Source: CAZNHL01 sp964572965 (lineage in GTDB: Bacteria > Bacteroidota > Bacteroidia > Cytophagales > UBA9547). Taken from it: a stretch of DNA of 64,000 nucleotides. Each line of letters starts with the position of its first letter. The first letter of the stretch is position 1. The notes below the pieces were generated by a model that was given only the letters and a program-made list of their open reading frames with translations, had not been told where the DNA came from and searched no databases. The stretch covers positions 1 through 64,000 of the forward strand of contig CAZNHL010000005.1 in NCBI GenBank assembly GCA_964572965.1, given 5' to 3'. A program made the translations under genes and the position numbers. Shown here piece after piece: positions 44,531 through 52,254 of the stretch.

Positions 44531-45622
44531 ATGAAGAATAATGCATTAGCGTTTATTGTATTCATTTGTTTAGGCATGCTTGTGTGTCTGGGAGGTTGCG
44601 GGCAGCAGTATGATAGTCCGAATCCGCTTTCCGGTTCTCCGCTCATTGATGCTCCGGCATACTTCGGTACTTATAAAGTGCCTGAAGATAATCAGACTAC
44701 TGAAGCAGGTGTAGAGCTGGGCAGGATGCTTTTTTACGAAAAAATGCTTTCTGCTGATAATACGCTTTCATGTGCCAGTTGTCATAAACAGGAACATGCC
44801 TTTTCTGATGAACGCACGTTTAGTATAGGTGTCGATGGAAAGCCTGGTAAACGCCAGTCAATGTCATTGGCTAACCTGGTTTGGCAAACACAGTTTTTTT
44901 GGGATGGACGTGTTTCTACTTTAGAAAAGCAGGCTTTATTCCCTATTCAGGATTCCTTGGAAATGCATCAGCCTCTCGATAAGATGGTGGGTAAGTTACA
45001 GGCTTCTGCAAATTATCCTGTAAAGTTTATGAATGCATTCGGTACTGATCAGATTACAGCAGAACTTGTAGCCAAAGCATTGGCTCAGTTTGAACGAACA
45101 CTGGTGTCTTCAAATTCCCGTTATGATAAATTCATCAGAAAGGAATATGTGTTAAGTGCTCAGGAAAGAAATGGAATGGTGTTGTTTCAGACCCATCCAA
45201 CACCTGAAAATGGTTTGAGAGGCGGTAATTGTGGCGATTGTCACGGGGGGGGGTATCTGACATTTCTGAATGGTTTTCACAATAATGGACTGGATGCGTC
45301 ACCAAGTGATCCTGGTTTGGGTGGATTCACTAAGGCGGCATTCGATAACGGAAAATTTAAAGTGCCAACGCTTCGGAATATTGCCATGACTGCTCCTTAT
45401 ATGCATGATGGCAGATTTAATTCTTTGGAAGAAGTGCTTGATCATTATAATGAACATGTTCAGAACAGTGCTACGCTGGATCCGAATATGAGTGCCAGTA
45501 ATAAAGTAAATGGTAAAAGTCTGGGGCTTACGGCTCAGGAAAAAGCAGATATTATTGCATTCCTGAAAACATTAAGCGATAGTACTTTTATCCAAAATCC
45601 GAAGTTTGCTTCACCGTTTTGA
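44531..45622 (+). CDS. di-heme cytochrome c peroxidase (MauG-like) lipoprotein
   Basis: 363 residues. Lipobox VCLGGC (Cys23). Two covalent haem sites: CASCH (Cys81, Cys84, His85) and CGDCH (Cys234, Cys237, His238). It also has the family blocks AFSD, FWDGRVSTLEKQALFPIQ and APYMHDGRF. It would reduce H2O2 or oxidise a partner protein in the periplasm. It is the second di-heme enzyme of the cluster; no MbnP-type gene directly follows it, unlike MbnH at 46932. Promoter B for the next gene overlaps its last codons. Confidence 0.94.
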   Translation: MKNNALAFIVFICLGMLVCLGGCGQQYDSPNPLSGSPLIDAPAYFGTYKVPEDNQTTEAGVELGRMLFYEKMLSADNTLSCASCHKQEHAFSDERTFSIGVDGKPGKRQSMSLANLVWQTQFFWDGRVSTLEKQALFPIQDSLEMHQPLDKMVGKLQASANYPVKFMNAFGTDQITAELVAKALAQFERTLVSSNSRYDKFIRKEYVLSAQERNGMVLFQTHPTPENGLRGGNCGDCHGGGYLTFLNGFHNNGLDASPSDPGLGGFTKAAFDNGKFKVPTLRNIAMTAPYMHDGRFNSLEEVLDHYNEHVQNSATLDPNMSASNKVNGKSLGLTAQEKADIIAFLKTLSDSTFIQNPKFASPF

Positions 45623-45648
45623 TACTACTCATTTCAGAATTAGCTTTG
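45618..45648 (+). promoter_or_regulatory. promoter B of the MbnP/MbnH-type cluster
   Basis: TTTG (45618-45621), 19-base spacer, TAGCTTTG (45641-45648). It overlaps the stop codon of the peroxidase gene and ends five bases before the ATG at 45654, exactly as promoter A. Confidence 0.75.
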
Positions 45649-45653
45649 TAATA

Positions 45654-46028
45654 ATGAATTTAACGAAACAAATAGCACTATTATGTATGATCGCCTTGCT
45701 GGTGGTTCATATCTTTAGTATTGCTTTGGTTTCTGTTCATTATCAGATCAATAAAGATTTTATTGTCAGGGAACTCTGCGAAAATCGTGACAAGCCAACG
45801 CTGAACTGTAAGGGTAAATGTCATTTAAAAAAGACATTGAAACGTTTGGGAGCAGATAAAACAGAGAGCAGGCCAATAGAACTAAGTGTCTCTGAATATA
45901 TAGGTAATATTGCGCTTGAGGTGAAGCCGGTTGTTTTGTCTGTTATTGTTATGAATTATCCTGTTGATACTTTCCCTCAGTCGTTGGCAGGTTTTACCTC
46001 TTCGGTTTTCCGGCCACCCCTCGTTTAG
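45654..46028 (+). CDS. small membrane-anchored Cys-motif protein, copy B
   Basis: 124 residues, the same length as copy A and nearly identical over residues 1-60 (MNLTKQIALL..., HYQINKDFI, LCENRDKPTLNCKGKCHLKK with Cys42, Cys52, Cys56, His57). Residues 70-115 diverge, and the tail FRPPLV is kept. Conservation is therefore concentrated in the membrane anchor, the Cys/His motif and the last six residues, which points to function there. It leads the MbnP-MbnH-barrel unit. Role unknown; metal relay or assembly is an inference from context. Confidence 0.84.
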   Translation: MNLTKQIALLCMIALLVVHIFSIALVSVHYQINKDFIVRELCENRDKPTLNCKGKCHLKKTLKRLGADKTESRPIELSVSEYIGNIALEVKPVVLSVIVMNYPVDTFPQSLAGFTSSVFRPPLV

Positions 46029-46049
46029 TCATTCCTTATAAGTTGCTTA

Positions 46050-46077
46050 CTATTATTACAATTGTTTGTAGTAATAG
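46050..46077 (+). repeat. hairpin between Cys-motif gene B and the MbnP-type gene
   Basis: CTATTATTACAA/TTGTAGTAATAG stem of 12 with one G-T pair and a 4-base loop. It is the counterpart of the hairpin at 44446-44471, with different bases but kept pairing. Confidence 0.65.
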
Positions 46078-46130
46078 CGTATGCCGGTAACCTATCGGTT
46101 GGATTGATCTTATTATTTAAATTGATAAAA

Positions 46131-46928
46131 ATGAAAAATATTTTATTTGCAGTTATTGCATTGGTTATTTCTTTAGGTACAGTTTCTTGTGTAAAGTATA
46201 AAGACCAGGATCCCGCTCCTGGGGTTGGTCAGTTAAACTTTGGTTTTACATCTGCTATTAATGGTGGTGATTTTGATTTGAATACTTACTATCCGATCAA
46301 TAATGGAGCAGATAGTATTACGGCTTCGACTTTTAAATTCTTTGTTACAAATGTGCAGTTGAGAAAGAAATCGGATGGTACTTACTTCAATATTCCTAAT
46401 AGTTATTATCTGTTTGATCAGGCAAATGAAGACCCTGCTGCAAGGGTAGCACATTACAATACTTTTCATATTCCGAATGTAGTAGCCGGGGAGTATGATC
46501 AGATCCGTTTCCTTGTCGGTTTAGATTCTGCAACCAATTTTGCAACAGTTGTTCCGGATATTGATGCTTTAAACAGAAACAATAATATATACTGGAGCTG
46601 GAGCAGTGGTTATAAGTTTTTGATGTTTGAAGGTAAAAGCAAGCAAAAAAGCGGATCGACAGAATTGTCTCAGGTTTTCCATGCCGGATCTGATTCAAAT
46701 AAGAAATGGATAACGTTTGATCTACCAACTACATCTGTTATCAGTAATGGAGGCTCAAGTACTATTAAAGTGGTGGCTAATGTGGAGAAAGTTTTTACCG
46801 GTACTACCAATTTTGATATGAGGGCTCAGAACAATGTAATGATGGGGACCGGTGCGGCCAATCTCGCAAATAATTATGCATCAATGTTTACATTGACGAG
46901 CGTAACCAATGAAGTCCCTGCTAATTAA
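46131..46928 (+). CDS. MbnP-like lipoprotein (metallo-mystery pair partner)
   Basis: 265 residues from the ATG at 46131; a longer frame from TTG 46062 starts inside a hairpin and is rejected. Lipobox LGTVSC. The body matches the MbnP pattern: an N-terminal strand with FDLNTYYPIN, FKFFVTNVQLRK, a VAGEYDQIRFLVGLD strand, and the hallmark IYWSWSSGYKFLMFEG. In methanotrophs MbnP is a copper-linked periplasmic protein whose Trp is converted to kynurenine by the di-heme MbnH. The MbnH homologue follows after 3 bases, so the pair is complete. Confidence 0.88.
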   Translation: MKNILFAVIALVISLGTVSCVKYKDQDPAPGVGQLNFGFTSAINGGDFDLNTYYPINNGADSITASTFKFFVTNVQLRKKSDGTYFNIPNSYYLFDQANEDPAARVAHYNTFHIPNVVAGEYDQIRFLVGLDSATNFATVVPDIDALNRNNNIYWSWSSGYKFLMFEGKSKQKSGSTELSQVFHAGSDSNKKWITFDLPTTSVISNGGSSTIKVVANVEKVFTGTTNFDMRAQNNVMMGTGAANLANNYASMFTLTSVTNEVPAN

Positions 46929-46931
46929 GGC

Positions 46932-47954
46932 ATGAAGTTCAAAAAGGTAGTAAGTATTGGTTTACTTTTATTTGGTGCCTTTTCTTGTCATCCAAGAGAA
47001 GAGGAGGTTGCTGTTTATAGTATTGAGCAACCTCCTCATTTCCCTAAACCTATTATTCCGGAAGCTAATCCAATGCGTGCTGAAGTAGTCGATCTCGGTA
47101 AAAAACTGTTTTTCGATACGCAGCTTTCATCAGACAACTCTATTTCATGTGCTTCCTGTCATATGCCGGAAAATGCTTTTTCAGATAAAGGAAAAGCATT
47201 CAGTTTGGGAGTGACCGGACAAAACGGGCACAGAAACAGCTCTGCGTTATTTAACAAAGCCTGGGAGAAAGCTTTGTTTTGGGATGGTGGGGCGAATAGT
47301 CTGGAAAACCAGGCACTGGCACCAATTACTGACCATCTGGAAATGAACATGGATTTAGCATTACTTGAAAAGCAGTTGACGGCTGATGCAGCATATCAAA
47401 AGCTTTTCAAAAGTGTTTTCGGAAAAAATGAGGTAAAAGAACGTGAAATTACCATGGCGCTTGCACAGTATCAGCGCACACTGGTATCGGCAGGGTCAAG
47501 GTATGACAAGTATTTATTGGGTAAAACAGCGCTAACTGCAGAAGAACTGGCAGGTGAAAAGCTTGTTGAGTTGAAATGTGCCTCATGCCATTCCGGAGTA
47601 TTATTTACTGATCAGCAGTATTATAATATCGGACTGGATGCGGAGTTGCCTGATTACCCTGAACTTGATGACCCTAATTGGGGAAGAGCACGCATTACTT
47701 TAGACTATGTCAATGATAAAGCAAAATATAGAACGCCGACGCTTAGAAATCTGGCCTTTACTGCTCCTTATATGCACGATGGCCGTTTTGCAACTTTGAA
47801 TGAAGTGCTTGATTTCTTTGTGTCAGGAGTTAAAAAGTCGCCTACATTGACACCTGTCTTAGGTAATGGCATAGTGCTTTCCCAGATCGAAAAGGATCAG
47901 ATAATCCTTTTTTTGAATACTTTGAATGACTACGATTTCGTGAGTAAGAAATAA
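46932..47954 (+). CDS. MbnH-like di-heme enzyme, lipoprotein
   Basis: 340 residues. Lipobox FGAFSC (Cys19). Haem sites CASCH (Cys73, Cys76, His77) and CASCH (Cys216, Cys219, His220), plus FWDGGANSLENQALAPI and APYMHDGRF. It belongs to the bacterial cytochrome c peroxidase/MauG superfamily; the immediate MbnP neighbour assigns it to the MbnH-like group that performs protein-directed oxidation rather than simple peroxide removal. The start lies 3 bases after the MbnP-type stop and the end overlaps the next gene by one base (TAATG), so all three are translationally linked. Confidence 0.9.
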   Translation: MKFKKVVSIGLLLFGAFSCHPREEEVAVYSIEQPPHFPKPIIPEANPMRAEVVDLGKKLFFDTQLSSDNSISCASCHMPENAFSDKGKAFSLGVTGQNGHRNSSALFNKAWEKALFWDGGANSLENQALAPITDHLEMNMDLALLEKQLTADAAYQKLFKSVFGKNEVKEREITMALAQYQRTLVSAGSRYDKYLLGKTALTAEELAGEKLVELKCASCHSGVLFTDQQYYNIGLDAELPDYPELDDPNWGRARITLDYVNDKAKYRTPTLRNLAFTAPYMHDGRFATLNEVLDFFVSGVKKSPTLTPVLGNGIVLSQIEKDQIILFLNTLNDYDFVSKK

Positions 47955-48943
47955 TGAAAAAATTGATTCTGGGGCTCTTGTTGCTGACTTCACTGCAGAC
48001 CCTGGCCTGTGATGTATGTAATGTATATGAGTACGCCAATCGCAATAACAAATCATATATAGGTGCTTTTTACCGTTATCGCCTTTTTAATGGTTACTCA
48101 CAATTGGGTAATGATCATAATTTTTCTCTGCAGCCGCAGAATAATACTGCGCGGATAATGCATGACCCCGAGAGTTATGGTTTATATGTAGACCGCACAC
48201 CGAAGGATTATGAGCGTTATCAGACTATGGAGATCCGCGGCAACTGGGCTATCAGAGAGAAATGGAACCTGACGGTTTTTATTCCTTTTGTTTCTAATGA
48301 GATATACTTTGCCAAAGTTTATAAAACTCCCTATCCTGTTTCTGACAGTATTATGCGTATGTCTGGCCTGAGCGATATAATTGTAGGCGGTGAATATGTA
48401 CATACTATTGAAAAGGGAGATTTTAAGCACTTTCTAAAACCCGGAGTAATGTTGAAATTGCCAACGGGTAAGTCAAATGGCAGAAGTCCGAATGGAGAAC
48501 AATACCAATATGAATTGCAGCCGGGTACATCGTCCTGGGACTTTATTTTGCGCGGAGCCTATACCGTTACTTACAAGAATAAACTTGGTCTTGAAAATTA
48601 CCTGAGCTATAAATTGACCACGCGAGGTACGAATGATCACCTTCTTGGAAATCGTTTTAACTGGATGGGGAATGTCTTTGGCGTAATAGAAGCCAAGGAA
48701 GATGTGTTGCGTTTGATTCCTAAAGTCGGTGTTTACTTTGAACAGGCACGTGCAGATTATCAGGGTATGACCGAAGTGTCCGGTTCGGGAGGATATTCTT
48801 GGTTTTATAACCTCGGATTAGATGTAAGCATTAAAGCATTTACTGTACAGTTTATGTATCAGCGGATAATGAATGAGCGATTAAATGGCAATGTTATGGG
48901 CAATGCCGGACGTTTACAAACAGGAGTTATCTTCAATTTTTAA
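47954..48943 (+). CDS. outer-membrane barrel protein of the MbnP/MbnH unit
   Basis: 329 residues. Signal peptide ending LQTLA, then CDVCNVYEY at the mature N-terminus, so a CxxC pair sits at the start of the mature protein. The rest is a predicted beta-barrel with features of transporter/MetA-pathway-type barrels: WNLTVFIPFVSNEI, GLSDIIVGGEY, FLKPGVMLKLPTGKSNG, and a final strand QTGVIFNF. It is one-base coupled to MbnH. A role as outer-membrane export or import pore for the pair's substrate is plausible but unproven. Confidence 0.85.
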   Translation: MKKLILGLLLLTSLQTLACDVCNVYEYANRNNKSYIGAFYRYRLFNGYSQLGNDHNFSLQPQNNTARIMHDPESYGLYVDRTPKDYERYQTMEIRGNWAIREKWNLTVFIPFVSNEIYFAKVYKTPYPVSDSIMRMSGLSDIIVGGEYVHTIEKGDFKHFLKPGVMLKLPTGKSNGRSPNGEQYQYELQPGTSSWDFILRGAYTVTYKNKLGLENYLSYKLTTRGTNDHLLGNRFNWMGNVFGVIEAKEDVLRLIPKVGVYFEQARADYQGMTEVSGSGGYSWFYNLGLDVSIKAFTVQFMYQRIMNERLNGNVMGNAGRLQTGVIFNF

Positions 48944-48946
48944 TTT

Positions 48947-48974
48947 AGGAATAGGGAATAGGGAATAGGGAATA
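48947..48974. repeat. tandem heptamer repeat GGGAATA
   Basis: Three perfect GGGAATA copies preceded by AGGAATA, starting 3 bases after the stop codon. Confidence 0.9.
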
Positions 48975-49031
48975 ATATTTTGTTACTAGCAATACATTAC
49001 GCACTTTGCATAAAGCATTTAGCAAAATTAT

Positions 49032-49418
49032 ATGGAGAACTTTGAGGAGAGAGCCGAGGCGTCAAAAGCAATTATTACAAAAGCTGTTTGGCCAAATAAC
49101 ATCAATCACCATGATACGCTTTTCGGTGGCGCTGCATTGCAGTGGATGGACGAAATTGCTTTTATAGCAGCAACACGTTTTTGCAGAAAAAGGCTTGTAA
49201 CAGTAGCTACTGACGAAATTAGTTTTAAAGTCCCGATTCCTGCCGGCACTTTTGTGGAGCTGATAGGCAAAGTGATCAAGGTAGGTACGTCAAGCATAAA
49301 AGCAGAAGTAGAGATACATGTAGAGGAAATGTACAAACCCGGAAAAATTCTTGCAGTAAGAGGAGCTTTTACTTTTGTGGCAGTAGATGAAAACAAAAAG
49401 CCGGTGAAGATAGATTAA
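49032..49418 (+). CDS. acyl-CoA thioesterase, hotdog fold (YciA type)
   Basis: 128 residues, the compact hotdog thioesterase. Signature NHHDTLFGGAALQWMDEIAFIAA near residues 22-44, then LVTVATDEISFKVPI and the C-terminal GAFTFVAVDENKKPV. Hydrolyses acyl-CoA; chain-length preference not predictable. A longer paralogue is encoded at 9604. It converges on the DMT transporter gene across a repeat-rich 122-base gap. Confidence 0.93.
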   Translation: MENFEERAEASKAIITKAVWPNNINHHDTLFGGAALQWMDEIAFIAATRFCRKRLVTVATDEISFKVPIPAGTFVELIGKVIKVGTSSIKAEVEIHVEEMYKPGKILAVRGAFTFVAVDENKKPVKID

Positions 49419-49420
49419 GT

Positions 49421-49544
49421 TTTAGTTGTTGGGTGATTGTTGTTAGTTGTTAGGAAAGGAACTGGCAAAAAGCAATAGTCACCTAATAATTAGCAGTCTA
49501 AATAGTTGTACCCTGACAACTACAAACCAACAACTATCAACTAC
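49421..49544. repeat. inverted TTAGTTG-type repeat arms between convergent genes
   Basis: The left arm (49421-49453) contains TTAGTTGTTGGG and TTAGTTGTTAGG. The right arm (49503-49544) carries the complementary words ACAACTA, CCAACAACTA and CAACTAC. Within it TAGTTGT/ACAACTA (49503-49522) forms a small hairpin. It could act as a bidirectional terminator-like structure. Confidence 0.55.
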
Positions 49545-50452
49545 TTTGTACTATTAAGGCTCACAAGCAACACCCCCGCCAATACCAATATTGTTCCGAT
49601 TCCTTCTGTCAATGATACGCTTTCGTTCAGGAACAAATAAGCGAGTACAATAGTAGATACAGGTCCAACGGCTGCAATGATTGATGCATTGCCCGCACCA
49701 ATCATCTTGATACCTTCAGAAATCAGGAATGAAGGAATCACTGTTGCAAAAACAGCCATAATCACACCATATATCCAAACCTGCATTGGCAGGTCAAGAC
49801 TTGAGATCGGGTTTGTGGCAAGAAAGTGAACGATCACGGCAATAGCAGCAATAATCATTACATAACAGGTATATAATACAGATCCGAATTTAGGGATCAT
49901 ATAACCGGTGCCAATGAGATAACAGGCATAAGTAAATGCTGCAAGAAAGATCAGAATAGCACCCTGAATCAAATCTGGTCCCTGGGCATTATGTCCATCT
50001 CTGAAAACAATAAACATTCCCGAATAGGTAAGTGTCAGCGCTAATACCTGAATTTTTGTGATTTTTATTTTAAGGAAAATGGCAGAAAGTACTACCACAA
50101 TAGTCGGATAGATAAACAAGATCAGCCGTTCCATACTTGCCGTTACATATTGTAGGCCCATAAAGTCGAACACACTTGATAGGTAGTAGCCAAGTATTCC
50201 CAGCGCAAATACTATAGAAACATCAATAACACGCAGGTCGCTGGGTTGCTTAGGAATGAAAAATAAAAGTACGAGATAAAACGGAAGTGATAGCCCCATT
50301 CTAATGGCCAGTAACGTGCTGTAGTCAACATCGTACTGATACACCAGTTTCACCAATACAGCTTTCCCTGAAAAACAAACGGCACCCGTAAGTACCGCCA
50401 ATGCCCCTAAATATCTTTTCCAGGCAGGACCTTTAACAACCATGTCACTCAT
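49541..50452 (-). CDS. EamA/DMT-superfamily transporter
   Basis: 303 residues with ten predicted membrane helices in two EamA repeats: repeat 1 from AVCFSGKAVLVKLVY and repeat 2 from ILIFLAAFTYACYLIGTGY, with the conserved ending NASIIAAVGPVSTIVLAYLFLNESVSL. Exports or exchanges small metabolites; substrate unknown. A minus-strand TAATTTTG box (50465-50458) ends five bases before the ATG, so the transcript may be leaderless; the ATG at 50443 is an alternative start. Confidence 0.92.
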   Translation of the reverse strand: MSDMVVKGPAWKRYLGALAVLTGAVCFSGKAVLVKLVYQYDVDYSTLLAIRMGLSLPFYLVLLFFIPKQPSDLRVIDVSIVFALGILGYYLSSVFDFMGLQYVTASMERLILFIYPTIVVVLSAIFLKIKITKIQVLALTLTYSGMFIVFRDGHNAQGPDLIQGAILIFLAAFTYACYLIGTGYMIPKFGSVLYTCYVMIIAAIAVIVHFLATNPISSLDLPMQVWIYGVIMAVFATVIPSFLISEGIKMIGAGNASIIAAVGPVSTIVLAYLFLNESVSLTEGIGTILVLAGVLLVSLNSTK

Positions 50453-50457
50453 TCCTG

Positions 50458-50465
50458 CAAAATTA
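50458..50465 (-). promoter_or_regulatory. -7 box for the DMT transporter gene
   Basis: Minus-strand TAATTTTG, a full match to TAnnTTTG, five bases before the ATG. No clear -33 box. Confidence 0.4.
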
Positions 50466-50614
50466 AGGCTTATTCTTTAAATCGTGTGAGATTACGAGAT
50501 TTAAGATTCTAAATTTTTATGTATGGCCTGACACCCTTTAGTCTGTACCAGTTTCCTCCATCGTTGATCTGTGGGTGCAGTACAACGGTTTACTGGACAG
50601 AATCCGGAATGAAG

Positions 50615-50965
50615 CTATACATTATATTTTCCCGCCCATTCAACCATAGCCCCTAAGATTGGTGTCAATTCCTTTCCCGGATCGGTTAAACTATATTCTA
50701 CATGCGGAGGTACTACGGGCATGGCTTTGCGGTTTACCAGATTGTCAACCTCCAATTCTTTTAAGTGCTGAATCAGCATTTTCTCACTGATATTCGGGAT
50801 AGATTTTTTTAATTCACCATAACGCTTAGTGCCATTCATCAACTGAAAGATAATCAGAGGTTTCCAGCGGCCACCTATTTTGTTCAGAGTAAAGGTAACA
50901 GGGCATGAAGTAAGCGCTTGTTCCTTGTTTAGTTGATTGGTGGATGAAAGTTTAATGGCTGTCAT
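50615..50965 (-). CDS. HxlR family transcriptional regulator
   Basis: 116 residues from the ATG at 50965; a longer frame reaches 51016 but crosses the -7 box and is rejected. Winged helix of the HxlR/DUF24 type: CPVTFTLNKIGGRWKPLIIFQLMNG (with the conserved Cys near residue 21), RYGELKKSIPNISEKMLIQHLKELE and VEYSLTDPGKEL. Members sense aldehydes, quinones or disulfide stress through that Cys. It is divergent from the NmrA-like gene, its probable target. Confidence 0.93.
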   Translation of the reverse strand: MTAIKLSSTNQLNKEQALTSCPVTFTLNKIGGRWKPLIIFQLMNGTKRYGELKKSIPNISEKMLIQHLKELEVDNLVNRKAMPVVPPHVEYSLTDPGKELTPILGAMVEWAGKYNV

Positions 50966-50971
50966 GATACA

Positions 50972-51001
50972 TACTTTAGGGTTAGTACTTGTCTTAAAGT
51001 A
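50972..51001. promoter_or_regulatory. inverted repeat TACTTTA-N16-TAAAGTA (candidate HxlR operator)
   Basis: Half-sites 50972-50978 and 50995-51001 lie between the hxlR start codon and the shared -7 region, a usual place for an autoregulating dimer. Inference only. Confidence 0.4.
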
Positions 51002-51005
51002 AGTG

Positions 51006-51019
51006 CAAATATACATTTG
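51006..51019. promoter_or_regulatory. overlapping divergent -7 boxes of the hxlR and NmrA-like genes
   Basis: Minus-strand TATATTTG (51013-51006) and plus-strand TACATTTG (51012-51019) share two bases, both full TAnnTTTG matches. A TTG lies 20 bases upstream of the plus box. Polymerase can probably occupy only one at a time. Confidence 0.65.
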
Positions 51020-51047
51020 TTATATCGTTAATCAAAACCCAAAAGTC

Positions 51048-51932
51048 ATGAAATACATTGTCACAGGATCACTCGGAAATATCAGTAAGCCATTAACTCT
51101 GAAGCTGGTTGCTGCCGGACACGACGTTACTGTCGTTACTACAAAAGAAGACAAGAAAGCTGCTATCGAAGCGCTCGGAGCTAAAGCAGCAATCGGATCT
51201 GTTGAAGACGTAGCTTTTTTAACGCAAACGTTCAAAGGGGCAGATGCAGTTTACGTTATGGTACCGCCTACTTTTGCCGCTGCTGACTGGAAAGGCTATA
51301 TCGGTCAGATCGGAGAGAATTATGCAAAAGCAATACAGGCTGCTGGTGTTAAAAAGGTAGTACACTTGAGCAGTATTGGTGCACACATGGCAGAAGGCTG
51401 TGGCCCGGTAAGCGGTATTTACCGTTCTGAATCAGCACTGAATAAGCTCGAAGGTGTAGACGTTAAACACCTGCGTCCTGGTAATTTTTACACTAACTTT
51501 TATGCCAATATTGGTATGATCAAAGGTGCCGGCATTATCGGAGGAAACTATGGAGACGGTACAAAAATCTTATTGGTACATCCTGCAGACATTGCCACTG
51601 CCGCAGCTGAGGAATTGACCGGTCTGACATTTACAGGTAAAGGCATCCGTTATGTAATCAGTGACGACCGTAGCACGACGGATATAGCCAAAGTATTGGG
51701 GGCAGCAATTGGTAAACCTGAACTGCCATGGATTGATTTTAAAGATGAAGACAGCCTGGCAGGTATGATAGGAGCAGGATTACCGGATGAAGTTGCTAAG
51801 AATTATGTAGAAATGGGACAGGCCATTAGAACCGGAAAAATGTTTGAAGATTATCGTAAATATCCTGTTACACTGTCAAAAACAAAGCTGGAAGATTTTG
51901 CGAAAGAATTTGCCGTAGCATATAACGCATAG
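51048..51932 (+). CDS. NmrA-like NAD(P)-binding oxidoreductase family protein
   Basis: 294 residues from the ATG at 51048; the upstream in-frame ATG at 51003 precedes the -7 box and is rejected. Atypical short-chain dehydrogenase: IVTGSLGNISKPLTLKL Rossmann start (GxxGxxG-like), VTVVTTKEDKK, ADAVYVMVPP, VVHLSSIGAHMAEG, HLRPGNFYTNF. Such proteins act as NAD(P)H-quinone reductases or redox sensors and are often paired with HxlR regulators, as here. A long terminator follows. Confidence 0.92.
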   Translation: MKYIVTGSLGNISKPLTLKLVAAGHDVTVVTTKEDKKAAIEALGAKAAIGSVEDVAFLTQTFKGADAVYVMVPPTFAAADWKGYIGQIGENYAKAIQAAGVKKVVHLSSIGAHMAEGCGPVSGIYRSESALNKLEGVDVKHLRPGNFYTNFYANIGMIKGAGIIGGNYGDGTKILLVHPADIATAAAEELTGLTFTGKGIRYVISDDRSTTDIAKVLGAAIGKPELPWIDFKDEDSLAGMIGAGLPDEVAKNYVEMGQAIRTGKMFEDYRKYPVTLSKTKLEDFAKEFAVAYNA

Positions 51933-51945
51933 AGCTTCATGTCCC

Positions 51946-51998
51946 TACAGAATCGTTTATGATTTATCATAAACGATTCTGTATTAGAGTTTTTTTAC
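51946..51998 (+). terminator. intrinsic terminator of the NmrA-like gene
   Basis: Perfect 18-base stem (51946-51963 with 51966-51983) with only TT between the arms, then AGAG and a T-run to 51996. Confidence 0.85.
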
Positions 51999-52254
51999 AC
52001 ATTTTTAGTCTGTTCTTATTTCTGATACTGCATCCCTGTCAAAAGCTTCAGCCTGATATGAGCGCCCGTTAATTCAATCTTTGTGTCAGATTAGCATTGG
52101 TGTTGCTGAGAGCCAATTGTAAAACTTCTTGCAGCAATGTCAGTGATTTTTATTTATAAAGTCGTTATTTGAGACTATTTTTGATAATTAAATCAATTTT
52201 GTAATCAGATAACAGAAGAATTGGCCTGCCAATCCTGAGAATTCTAAAAAAGGT
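51999..52254. other. non-coding gap before asnA
   Basis: No supportable gene. It holds a TATTTTTG -7 match at 52176-52183 (72 bases before the asnA ATG) with a T-rich -33 region; otherwise nothing recognised. Confidence 0.5.

Noticed and set aside
39075..48943. TonB receptor as part of the MbnP/MbnH-type cluster
   Set aside because: It is on the opposite strand and separated by the Lys-rich gene, mdh, a small gene and a barrel gene, each with its own terminator, so no physical link supports it.
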